From contig JAAXIW010000352.1 in the NCBI GenBank assembly GCA_012270135.1, positions 1 through 8,278 of the forward strand: 8,278 nt of DNA. The letters run 5' to 3'. The stretch is from Brevundimonas sp. (GTDB lineage Bacteria; Pseudomonadota; Alphaproteobacteria; Caulobacterales; Caulobacteraceae). The position numbers were made by a program, and so were the translations under genes. The first letter of the stretch is position 1; each line of letters opens with the position of its first letter. Positions 1 to 5,771 of the stretch are shown here, one piece after another. Under the pieces are notes generated by a model, which ran no database searches, was not told the DNA's origin, and saw nothing but the letters and a program-made list of their open reading frames with translations.

Positions 1-204
1 GACATCTCGACCGTCATGTCGCCCCGCACCGTCATCACCTGGGCCCAGAACGCCATCATCTTCGCCGGCGACGTCGGCCTGGCGTTCCGCCTGACCTTCC
101 TCAACAAGTGCGACGAGCTGGAACGGCCGACCATCGCCGAGTTCTACCAGCGGGCGTTCGGGGAAGATCTCCCGGAGGCGGCGACGCGGGTGAAGGTGGG
201 GTAA
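1..204 (+). CDS. cobS: Cobaltochelatase subunit CobS, C-terminal end (5' truncated by window)
   Basis: Only the last 67 codons are present; the frame is open from base 1 and ends at TAA 202-204. CobS is the AAA+ ATPase subunit of the aerobic cobaltochelatase (CobN-CobS-CobT), which inserts cobalt into hydrogenobyrinic acid a,c-diamide during cobalamin synthesis in the cytoplasm. The visible tail matches my memory of the CobS C-terminus closely: STVMSPRTVITWAQNA, then a helix with FRLTFLNKCDELER, then AEFYQRAFGEDLPE. The Walker motifs lie upstream, outside the window. The ATG at 16 is an internal methionine, not the start. cobT often follows cobS in alphaproteobacteria, but here the next gene is convergent and unrelated, so cobS is the last gene of its transcript on this side. 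Confidence 0.93.
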   Translation, partial: DISTVMSPRTVITWAQNAIIFAGDVGLAFRLTFLNKCDELERPTIAEFYQRAFGEDLPEAATRVKVG

Positions 205-236
205 CCCCTACCCTCGTGGAGCAAGGAGCCCGCGGC

Positions 237-257
237 GCGGGGCGCAGCGCGCCCCGC
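237..257. terminator. GC-rich hairpin between convergent genes, possible bidirectional terminator
   Basis: A perfect 9-bp stem, GCGGGGCGC (237-245) with GCGCCCCGC (249-257), closes a 3-nt loop in the 71-bp gap between cobS and the convergent gene that ends at 276. The position is right for a shared transcription stop. Neither strand has a T-tract after the stem, so it is not a textbook intrinsic terminator; it could act with Rho or only block 3' exonucleases. Confidence 0.4.
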
Positions 258-275
258 CGGGATCAATCGTGCCAA

Positions 276-1013
276 TCAGTGGTCATGATCGTCGCCGCCC
301 GGGCGGTCCGGATCCGGCGGCGCCGTCGGCTTGCGATCCTGGGCCGCGATCAGCTGGCGGGTCAGGGCGATGCGTTCGGCCACGTGCTCGACGGGCTGTT
401 CGTCGGCGAGGCTGTCGAGCCGGGCCGAGGCCCCCGCGAAATCGCCGGCCTGCCGTTGCACATTGGCCGTGGCCAGCTGGAAGAACCACCAGTTGTCCAT
501 GTCCCCTGTCTTCAGCGCCGGCAGTTCCGCATCCACCGCCGCGACCAGTTCGCGGGCGTAGCGGGCGTATCGCTCCGGCTCGTCCCGCACCTGCCACGTC
601 GCCTGCAGCAGCAGCCAGCCGACCGCGACCGGGTCCTCCGCATCCGCCGGCGTCAGCCGCTCCGCCACGAAGCGCAACAGGTAGTAGGAGGCCTCATCAC
701 GGACCGCCGCATACTCCGGCGTGGCCACCAAGGCGCGGATCGCCGTCTTTTCCTCGTCCGTCCATTCCTCCTGATAGACGGGGAATTTGCTGTCCGGGCA
801 CTGCGGAATGGTCATCGGAAAATGCCAGGAGCCGATCGGCTTTCCGTCCAGCTCCATGCCCCACGTCGAATAGGACGCGGTCGTCGTCCAGGTGAAGTTC
901 TTGCCGTCGACCGGGCACACGCTCTCGGCCCGGCCCGGCGTGCCGGCCGTCGCCGGCGATCCCGCTGCTGTCAAAACACCCACGGCTGCCGCCGCCATCA
1001 AAATCCTGCGCAT
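276..1013 (-). CDS. Exported protein of unknown function, remotely DUF2225-like
   Basis: 245 codons from the ATG at 1013. I chose this start, not an upstream in-frame ATG at 1058, because a strong AGGGAGAGGG ribosome binding site lies just before it and because it begins a clean signal peptide: MRR, a hydrophobic run to about residue 17, and an A-T-A cleavage motif near residues 21-23. The mature protein should be periplasmic. Near its start it has CPVDGKNF (Cys33) and about 40 residues on QCPDSKFP (Cys72), the only two cysteines of the mature chain. An alpha-helical, TPR-like half follows, rich in W, Y, A and E, and the tail ends GGDDHDH, acidic and His-containing. The layout recalls DUF2225 proteins, where each of the two places carries a CPxCG-type knuckle; here each has kept one Cys. 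That relation is an inference from memory. Function is unknown. It is convergent with cobS and divergent from the CsbD-like gene. Confidence 0.8.
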   Translation of the reverse strand: MRRILMAAAAVGVLTAAGSPATAGTPGRAESVCPVDGKNFTWTTTASYSTWGMELDGKPIGSWHFPMTIPQCPDSKFPVYQEEWTDEEKTAIRALVATPEYAAVRDEASYYLLRFVAERLTPADAEDPVAVGWLLLQATWQVRDEPERYARYARELVAAVDAELPALKTGDMDNWWFFQLATANVQRQAGDFAGASARLDSLADEQPVEHVAERIALTRQLIAAQDRKPTAPPDPDRPGGDDHDH

Positions 1014-1103
1014 CACCCTCTCCCTTGCTGCGACGATGGAAAGCTGAACCCGGCCCATGGCGCAATCGTGGCGGGTGAAGCGGGGGACCCGAAGTCGCAG
1101 GCA

Positions 1104-1128
1104 GGAACTCCCGTCACGGCCACGCGCT
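1104..1128 (+). promoter_or_regulatory. Candidate EcfG-type (general stress response) promoter of the CsbD-like gene
   Basis: GGAAC (1104-1108), 16 nt, then CGCT (1125-1128), compared with the alphaproteobacterial EcfG/SigT consensus GGAAC-N16/17-CGTT. The -35 is perfect and the -10 has one mismatch. It lies about 40 nt before the start codon of the CsbD-like gene, in the divergent gap 1014-1169. CsbD-family genes are typical general-stress targets, which raises the prior. I found no convincing promoter in this gap for the opposite gene. Confidence 0.42.
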
Positions 1129-1169
1129 AGACCGGCAACCCTCCCCTATCCGCATCGAAGGAGCTCCCC

Positions 1170-1475
1170 ATGACCGACCAGCGTATCGAAGGCGCCGCCC
1201 TCCAGACCGAAGGCCAGATTCAGAATGGCGCCGGCCGCCTCGCCGGCGACTCGAAGATGCAGATCGACGGCAAGGTCAAGGAGATGAAGGGCAAGGCGCT
1301 CGACGCCTACGGCCGGGTCATCGACGGCCTCGACGGCCTGGTCGACAAGGCCCCCGCCCAGTACCAGGGCCGCGCCCGTCAGGGCCTCGACTTCGCCCGC
1401 CGCAAGCCGCTGCTGACCACCGGAATCGTCGCCGGCCTGGCGGTGCTGCTCGGCGGCCTCGGCCGCCGCCGCTAG
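1170..1475 (+). CDS. CsbD-like stress protein with C-terminal membrane anchor
   Basis: 101 codons, ATG start with AAGGAG seven nt upstream. Residues about 3-55 have the CsbD-like pattern: hydrophilic, helical, with repeated G-(R/K)-x-(A/K)-G units such as EGQIQNGAGRLAGD and DGKVKEMKGKALDAYGR. CsbD (PF05532) proteins are small, abundant, general-stress-induced proteins of unknown mechanism. Unlike the classical roughly 60-70 aa form, this one goes on through an amphipathic stretch to ARRKP, a hydrophobic glycine-rich helix (about 81-97) and a GRRR end. That C-terminus resembles the membrane anchor of the DUF883 (ElaB/YqjD) family, so the product is probably tethered to the inner membrane with its CsbD part in the cytoplasm. 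A candidate EcfG promoter lies upstream. Its TAG stop shares the tetranucleotide CTAG (1472-1475) with the stop of the convergent next gene. Confidence 0.85.
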   Translation: MTDQRIEGAALQTEGQIQNGAGRLAGDSKMQIDGKVKEMKGKALDAYGRVIDGLDGLVDKAPAQYQGRARQGLDFARRKPLLTTGIVAGLAVLLGGLGRRR

Positions 1476-2053
1476 CCGTTCTCGGCGGCCGCGGCGAACA
1501 GCCGGGCGATCTCCGCGTCGACGTGATCCGGCCCGTCCAGCTCGACGACCGCGGTCAGGCGTTCGGACCAGCTCTCCTTGCGCAGCGCAGGGCCGAGCCT
1601 GTCCGCCGCGGCCGCATCCAGCTTCAGCCCCAGCAGCGCCCGTCCCCCCTTCAGCGGGCGCATCGCGGCGAACTGAACGCTGCGCGAGAACGGGATGTAG
1701 CCCTTGCGCTGGCCCTGGATGCCCCCCTCGACGCCGCGAGCAAGGCGCTCAACGCCCTCAAGGATCGCCAGCGACCCCGGGTCCTTCCACAGCGCCGCGC
1801 GCAATCCTTCAGGATCGTCCCAGCCGAGGCCTTCTCCCTTGGGCGCGCTTGCCTCGAGAATGTGCGAGCCGTGGTTGACCCCGATCCCGTGCTCGGCCTT
1901 CAGCCACGCGAGTTGCGCCCGCTTGCCGGTCGCCGGGCAGGCCTTCATCACCTCGACCCATTCCTCCATCGACCGGCCGGTCTGAGCCGCCAGATTCGCC
2001 TGCACCGTGGCGAACCATTTCTTCTGCCGCTCGGTCAGCCCCGCCTCGCCCAT
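1472..2053 (-). CDS. DUF4287/DUF5655-like domain protein, function unknown
   Basis: 193 codons, ATG at 2053 preceded by a good AGGGAGG site. The N-terminal part (about 10-62) looks like DUF4287: a helix with KKWFATVQANLAAQTGRS, then EEWVEVMKACPATGKRAQ and the signature AWLKAEHGIGVNHGSHI. The C-terminal part (about 85-190) resembles DUF5655, with KGYIPFSRSVQFAAMRPLK leading into a beta-rich GLKLD segment. I know this pair as a common fusion in soluble bacterial proteins without an assigned reaction. There is no signal peptide or membrane segment. It lies downstream of clpA on the same strand but is separated from it by a strong intrinsic terminator; only about 47 bp (2054-2100) remain between the T-tract and the start, and I see no clear promoter there. 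Expression may depend on read-through or a promoter overlapping the terminator. Its 3' end overlaps the CsbD-like gene by 4 nt. Confidence 0.82.
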   Translation of the reverse strand: MGEAGLTERQKKWFATVQANLAAQTGRSMEEWVEVMKACPATGKRAQLAWLKAEHGIGVNHGSHILEASAPKGEGLGWDDPEGLRAALWKDPGSLAILEGVERLARGVEGGIQGQRKGYIPFSRSVQFAAMRPLKGGRALLGLKLDAAAADRLGPALRKESWSERLTAVVELDGPDHVDAEIARLFAAAAENG

Positions 2054-2100
2054 GCCCGCCTCCCTGGATTGAGGATCGAGACCTTGCGCTCGGCCAGCAC

Positions 2101-2133
2101 AAAGAAAAAGGCCCGGACGTCGCCGTCCGGGCC
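2101..2133 (-). terminator. Intrinsic terminator of clpS-clpA
   Basis: Read on the minus strand, a 9-bp perfect stem GGCCCGGAC/GTCCGGGCC (2133-2125 with 2118-2110) around a 6-nt loop is followed at once by TTTTTCTTT (2109-2101). It begins 22 nt after the clpA stop codon. This is a textbook Rho-independent terminator for the clp transcript. Confidence 0.9.
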
Positions 2134-2155
2134 GTCTCGCGTCTTCCGGACGTCG

Positions 2156-4468
2156 CTAGTCGACCACCTGGTCTGCCTGCCGCGACGCCTTGACCTGGGC
2201 GGCGTTCGAAGGGGCGATGTCGAAGGCGATCTTGCCGTCCTTCAGCTCGACCTTCACATGCCCGCCGCGGGTCAGGCGGCCGAACAGGATGTCGTCGGCC
2301 AGGGGCTTCTTGATGTGCTCCTGGATGACCCGGGCCAGCGGCCGCGCGCCGTACAGTTCGTCGAAGCCGTTCTTGGCCAGCCAGTCGTTGGCCTCGTCGG
2401 TCAGCTCGATGGTGATGTTGCGGTCCGCCAACTGGGCTTCCAGCTGCAGGATGAACTTCGTCACCACCGACCGGATCGTGTCCGCGTCCAGCGCCTTGAA
2501 GGCCACGATGGCGTCGAGGCGGTTGCGGAACTCCGGCGCGAAAAGCCGCTGGATGGCCTTCTCGTCCTCGCCCTCCACCTTGCCGCGGCCGAAGCCGATG
2601 GCCGCCCGCGCATTGTCGGCCGCGCCGGCGTTGGTGGTCATGATCAGGACCGTGTTGCGGAAGTCGACCTTCTTGCCGACGGCGTCGGTCAGCTGGCCGT
2701 TGTCCATCACCTGCAGCAGGATGTTGTAGACGTCCGGGTGCGCCTTCTCGATCTCGTCCAGCAGCACCACGGCGTGCGGATGCTGGTCGACGGCGTCGGT
2801 CAGCAGCCCGCCCTGGTCGTGGCCGACATAGCCCGGAGGCGCGCCGATCAGCCGGCTGACCGTATGCCGCTCCATGTATTCCGACATGTCGAAGCGCAGC
2901 ATCTCGATGCCCAGGGTCGAGGCCAGCTGTTTGGCCACCTCGGTCTTGCCGACCCCGGTCGGGCCGCTGAACAGGAAGGCGCCGATCGGCTTCTGCGGAT
3001 CGCGCAGGCCGGCGCGGGCCAGCTTCATGGCCGCCGAGACCTGCTCGATCGCCGACGACTGGCCGAACACGACCCGGTTCAGGTCGCGCTCCAGCTCGCG
3101 CAGCCCCTCGGTGTCGGACTTGGAGACCGACTTCGGCGGGATGCGGGCCATGCGGGCGATGACGGCCTCGACCTCCTTCTGGCCGATGACCTTCTTGCGC
3201 CTGGATTCGGCCAGCAGCATCTGCGACGCCCCCGCCTCGTCGATCACGTCGATCGCCTTGTCCGGCAGTTTGCGGTCGCTCATGTAGCGGGCCGACAGTT
3301 CCACCGCCGTGCGGATGGCGGCGTCGGTATAGCGCAGCTTGTGATGGCCCTCGTACGAGGTCTTCAGCCCCTTGAGGATCTTGATCGTATCCTCGATGGT
3401 CGGCTCGTTGACGTCGATCTTCTGGAAGCGGCGGGCCAGGGCCCGATCCTTCTCGAAATGCTGGCGGTATTCCTTGTAGGTCGTCGAACCCATGCAGCGC
3501 AGGCTGCCCGAGGCCAGCGCCGGCTTCAGCAGGTTGGAGGCGTCCATGGCCCCGCCCGAGGTCGCGCCGGCGCCGATCACCGTGTGGATTTCGTCGATGA
3601 ACAGGATGGCGTTGTCGTGCGTCTCCAGCTCCTTGACGACCTGTTTCAGCCGCTCCTCGAAATCGCCGCGATAGCGGGTGCCGGCCAGCAGCGCCCCCAT
3701 GTCGAGGCTGTAGATGGTCGCGCCTTCCAGCACGTCCGGCACCTCGTGGTTGACGATCTTGCGGGCCAGGCCCTCGGCGATGGCGGTCTTGCCGACGCCC
3801 GGGTCGCCGACCAGCAGCGGATTGTTCTTGGTCCGCCGGCACAGGATCTGGATGGCGCGGTCGACCTCGGCCTGGCGGCCGATCAGCGGATCGATCTTGC
3901 CGTTGCGCGACTTCTCGTTGAGGTCGACGCAATAGGCCTCCAGCGCCTCGCCGCCGGTCTTGGCGGCGGCCGCGTCCTCGGCGTCCTCGGGGCTGGCGCC
4001 CGTACGGGCCGGACGCGTCTCGCCGCCCGCCTTCTTGGCGATGCCGTGGGCGATGTAGTTGACCGCGTCGTAGCGGGTCATGTCCTGCTCCTGCAGGAAG
4101 TAGGCGGCGTGGCTCTCGCGCTCGCTGAAGATGGCGACCAGCACATTGGCGCCGGACACCTCCTCGCGGCCCGAGGACTGCACATGGATGACCGCGCGCT
4201 GGATCACGCGCTGGAAGCCGGCGGTCGGCTTGGCGTCGTCACCGTCGGGCGTGGTCAGGGCCGCCAGATCATTGTCGACATAGAGCGTCAGCGCCACTTT
4301 CAGCGCCGCCAGATCGACGTTGCAGGCCCCCATTACGACCGAGGCATCCGGGTCGTCGATCAGCGCCAGCAGCAGGTGCTCAAGGGTCGCATACTCGTGG
4401 CGGCGCTCATTGGCATAGGCCACCGCGCGGTGCAGCGTCTCTTCGAGAGGACGGGAAAACGAAGGCAT
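2156..4468 (-). CDS. clpA: ATP-dependent Clp protease ATP-binding subunit ClpA
   Basis: 770 codons, close to E. coli ClpA (758). ClpA is a cytoplasmic hexameric AAA+ unfoldase that threads substrates into ClpP. The order is complete: N-domain (about 1-145; the segment HEYATLEHLLLALI is typical), a charged linker rich in Ala, Asp and Glu (about 147-180), D1 with Walker A GDPGVGKT (221-228), pore loop GTRYRGDFEE (263-272) and Walker B ILFIDE (288-293), then D2 with Walker A GPTGVGKT (502-509), pore loop GYVG (546-549), Walker B VVLLDE (567-572), FRNRLD (647-652) and sensor-2 GAR (707-709). An IGF tripeptide (624-626) sits where the ClpP-docking IGL/IGF loop is expected, so it should work with ClpP. 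The start codon follows a GAGGAG site placed directly after the clpS stop (15-nt gap), suggesting translational coupling. All catalytic motifs look intact. Confidence 0.98.
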   Translation of the reverse strand: MPSFSRPLEETLHRAVAYANERRHEYATLEHLLLALIDDPDASVVMGACNVDLAALKVALTLYVDNDLAALTTPDGDDAKPTAGFQRVIQRAVIHVQSSGREEVSGANVLVAIFSERESHAAYFLQEQDMTRYDAVNYIAHGIAKKAGGETRPARTGASPEDAEDAAAAKTGGEALEAYCVDLNEKSRNGKIDPLIGRQAEVDRAIQILCRRTKNNPLLVGDPGVGKTAIAEGLARKIVNHEVPDVLEGATIYSLDMGALLAGTRYRGDFEERLKQVVKELETHDNAILFIDEIHTVIGAGATSGGAMDASNLLKPALASGSLRCMGSTTYKEYRQHFEKDRALARRFQKIDVNEPTIEDTIKILKGLKTSYEGHHKLRYTDAAIRTAVELSARYMSDRKLPDKAIDVIDEAGASQMLLAESRRKKVIGQKEVEAVIARMARIPPKSVSKSDTEGLRELERDLNRVVFGQSSAIEQVSAAMKLARAGLRDPQKPIGAFLFSGPTGVGKTEVAKQLASTLGIEMLRFDMSEYMERHTVSRLIGAPPGYVGHDQGGLLTDAVDQHPHAVVLLDEIEKAHPDVYNILLQVMDNGQLTDAVGKKVDFRNTVLIMTTNAGAADNARAAIGFGRGKVEGEDEKAIQRLFAPEFRNRLDAIVAFKALDADTIRSVVTKFILQLEAQLADRNITIELTDEANDWLAKNGFDELYGARPLARVIQEHIKKPLADDILFGRLTRGGHVKVELKDGKIAFDIAPSNAAQVKASRQADQVVD

Positions 4469-4483
4469 AGGCGAAGGCTCCTC

Positions 4484-4816
4484 TCAGTCCTTTTCCATCG
4501 TACATTGCAGGGGGTGCTGGTGCCGCCGGGCTGTCTCGACCACCTGGGCGACCTTGGTTTCGGCCACCTCATAGGTAAAGACGCCACACACTCCCACACC
4601 GTTCTGGTGCACGAGCAGCATGATGCGAGTCGCGTCTTCGCGACTCTTTCCAAAGAAGCGTTCCAGCACATAGACGACGAATTCCATCGGCGTGTAGTCG
4701 TCGTTCAGGATCAGCACCCGGTACAGCGAGGGCTTCTGAAGCTTCGGCTTTGTTTCGGTGACGGTGGCGGCCCCGAGGCCTCCCTCCTGATCACCGGCCT
4801 TACGTGACGGCGGCAT
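4484..4816 (-). CDS. clpS: ATP-dependent Clp protease adaptor ClpS
   Basis: 110 codons from the ATG at 4816. ClpS binds the ClpA N-domain and delivers proteins with N-end-rule (N-degron) residues. After a flexible, variable N-terminus (about 1-27) comes the conserved fold: LYRVLILNDDYTPMEFVVYV, then FFGKSREDATRIMLLVH, GVCGVFTYEVAETKV and HPLQCTMEK at the end. By alignment with E. coli ClpS (offset four), the N-degron pocket residues are Asn38, Asp39, Asp40, Thr42, Met44 and His70, all present. The frame stays open upstream to a GTG at 4888, but the likely promoter lies between the two, and a leader start there would add 24 unrelated residues, so I prefer the ATG although it has only a weak ribosome binding site. 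It is first in the clpS-clpA operon. Confidence 0.95.
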   Translation of the reverse strand: MPPSRKAGDQEGGLGAATVTETKPKLQKPSLYRVLILNDDYTPMEFVVYVLERFFGKSREDATRIMLLVHQNGVGVCGVFTYEVAETKVAQVVETARRHQHPLQCTMEKD

Positions 4817-4846
4817 TCGTTGTCCGTGTTTGGGGAGTCGATGGAC

Positions 4847-4874
4847 AGATAGGGGATGATGGCCTGATTTGAAG
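4847..4874 (-). promoter_or_regulatory. Candidate heat-shock (RpoH-type) promoter of clpS-clpA
   Basis: On the minus strand, CTTC (4874-4871), 17 nt, then CCTATCT (4853-4847). I compare it with the alphaproteobacterial heat-shock consensus I recall, CTTG-N17/18-CYTATNT: one mismatch in the -35 and a full -10 match. The start of transcription would fall near 4840, about 24 nt before the clpS ATG. The same bases can be read as a weak housekeeping site (TTCAAA-N16-TATCTG), so the location is better supported than the sigma factor. Confidence 0.42.
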
Positions 4875-4924
4875 GCGCGTCCAGTCACAGCTTTATGTTT
4901 GGACGCCGGGCGGCGACGCGGCCC

Positions 4925-4957
4925 AAACGAAAAGGCCCCGGCGTCTCCGCCGGGGCC
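4925..4957 (-). terminator. Intrinsic terminator of the phasin gene
   Basis: Read on the minus strand, a perfect stem GGCCCCGGCG/CGCCGGGGCC (4957-4948 with 4943-4934) closes a 4-nt GAGA loop and is followed by TTTTCGTTT (4933-4925). Two further A-T pairs (4958-4959 with 4932-4933) can extend it. It begins about 30 nt after the phasin stop and separates phasin from clpS transcription. Confidence 0.88.
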
Positions 4958-4988
4958 TTCTCTACGCTGACTGAGGAAACAGGTGGCC

Positions 4989-5480
4989 CTAGCGGGCGGC
5001 CTGGAACTTCTCGACCGAGGCGGTGACGCGCTCGTTGATCGGCTTGAAGCTGTCCTTGACCGAGGCGGTGAACACGTCGGTCATGCGGGTGACTTCGGCC
5101 AGATAGGTCTCGGCGGCCGACTTGGCCCAGTTGGTCTGCAGCTCAAGGGCTTCCTGGACCGAACGGGCCTGGGCCAGCGACTGGGCGGCGGCGACGCCGT
5201 CTTCCCACGACTTCTTGCCGTAGGCGACGGTCTGGGCCGAGATCGCCTCGGCGCCCTTCTGGGCGGCGGTGGCCGAAGCGACGACGGCCTCGAGGTTCTT
5301 CTTGCCCTCGGCGTTCAGCTCGGTCAGGCCGGCGACGGACTTGTCGGCGGCTTCACGGAACGCCTGGGCGCCGGCGGCCTGGATCTTTTCGGCCTGGGCT
5401 TGAGCCTTCTGGGCCGAAGCCTTCACCTGGGCGGTGGCGGTTTCGACGGTCTTCTTCACGGTTTCGGCGCTGTCGGCCAT
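4989..5480 (-). CDS. Phasin family protein (PHA granule-associated)
   Basis: 163 codons from the ATG at 5480, chosen because AGGAGAG lies a few nt upstream; the frame is open further but that extension is Cys/Arg-rich leader sequence unlike the protein. The product is Ala/Lys/Glu-rich, almost wholly helical and without Cys or Pro except one Pro near the end (FKPINER). It has the Phasin_2-type pattern: an N-terminal Ala-Gln coiled-coil-like run (about 7-43), AADKSVAGLTELNAEGKKNLE, then WEDGVAAAQSLAQARSVQEALELQTNWAKSA split over the middle, and a C-terminal helix ending VTASVEKFQAA. Phasins coat polyhydroxyalkanoate granules in the cytoplasm, limit granule size and are often highly expressed. 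It is monocistronic: it has its own terminator, promoter and a strongly structured leader. No pha synthase gene is in the window, so the link to PHA rests on the family. Confidence 0.9.
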   Translation of the reverse strand: MADSAETVKKTVETATAQVKASAQKAQAQAEKIQAAGAQAFREAADKSVAGLTELNAEGKKNLEAVVASATAAQKGAEAISAQTVAYGKKSWEDGVAAAQSLAQARSVQEALELQTNWAKSAAETYLAEVTRMTDVFTASVKDSFKPINERVTASVEKFQAAR

Positions 5481-5495
5481 GGTATCTCTCCTGAA

Positions 5496-5554
5496 CCTGT
5501 CGCGGCTTTGGCCGCTTGTGACTGATCCGCGGCGAGCGACGCCACCGCGACAGG
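5496..5554 (-). promoter_or_regulatory. Structured phasin mRNA leader with a 10-bp closing stem
   Basis: CCTGTCGCGG (minus strand 5554-5545) and CCGCGACAGG (5505-5496) form a perfect 10-bp stem enclosing 39 nt. The outer end of the stem falls within about 2 nt of the predicted transcription start, and its other end stops a few nt before the AGGAGAG ribosome binding site (5493-5487). A smaller hairpin, GCGGC-CAAA-GCCGC (5515-5502), uses part of the 3' arm and would compete with it. A 5'-terminal stem of this kind may stabilise the mRNA or set ribosome access. Confidence 0.55.
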
Positions 5555-5558
5555 GGCT

Positions 5559-5587
5559 CATATGGTGCAACTGCGAACAAAGGTCAA
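5559..5587 (-). promoter_or_regulatory. Candidate phasin promoter
   Basis: On the minus strand, TTGACC (5587-5582), a 17-nt spacer and CATATG (5564-5559): five of six bases of the -35 consensus, ideal spacing, and a weak -10 (three of six). The start would be near 5552, giving a leader of about 72 nt. A weak -10 with a good -35 fits a promoter controlled by a repressor at the overlapping repeat. Confidence 0.55.
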
Positions 5588-5611
5588 GGATGTTTTGTGC
5601 ACTGCACCATA
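5561..5611. promoter_or_regulatory. Inverted repeat flanking the phasin -35 box, putative PhaR-like operator
   Basis: TATGGTGCA (5561-5569) and TGCACCATA (5603-5611) are perfect 9-bp inverted arms, 33 bp apart. The similarity goes on inwards: both arms continue to a TTGT, with GCA/TGC triplets between (5561-5580 reversed against 5595-5611, one arm longer by about 3 nt). One arm covers the -10 and spacer, the other lies just upstream of the -35. PhaR repressors of phasin genes in Paracoccus and Rhodobacter are known to recognise TGC/GCA-containing sites, and GTGCACTGCAC here is of that type. The assignment to PhaR is an inference. Confidence 0.5.
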
Positions 5612-5771
5612 GTGTCACAAAAGGCGCGAACCACGCCCGGCAGGAGAGGCCGCTTCACAAATCCGTTGACGGCTTGTTTACCCTCACGAAACCCCGATGA
5701 CGCATGTTAGCCTTTCGTCAGCGTCGCGTGGTGGGGCCGCCGTCGCGCTAATGAATGTATGAGGCCTGCGC

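Noticed and set aside
1014..1058. A longer form of the exported protein from an ATG at 1058
   Set aside because: It would put 15 residues before a good signal peptide and lacks the strong ribosome binding site seen before the ATG at 1013.
108..1130. A plus-strand frame of 340 codons opposite the exported protein gene
   Set aside because: It is Arg/Gly-rich without domain signal, overlaps the cobS end in another frame, and lies opposite a gene with a clear signal peptide and ribosome binding site.
1523..4807. A plus-strand open frame of 1094 codons covering clpA and clpS antisense
   Set aside because: It is low-complexity, rich in Arg, Gly, Leu, Asp and Val, has no recognisable domain, and lies opposite full-length clpA and clpS with intact motifs. 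Long antisense frames are expected in high-GC DNA.
4817..4888. A longer ClpS from a GTG at 4888
   Set aside because: No ribosome binding site precedes the GTG, the added 24 residues are unlike ClpS, and the likely promoter lies downstream of it.
5677..5691. TTTA-N7-GAAA as a CtrA-type site (TTAA-N7-TTAA) before the carboxypeptidase
   Set aside because: Three mismatches in the eight core bases is too far from consensus to claim, although the position would be suitable.
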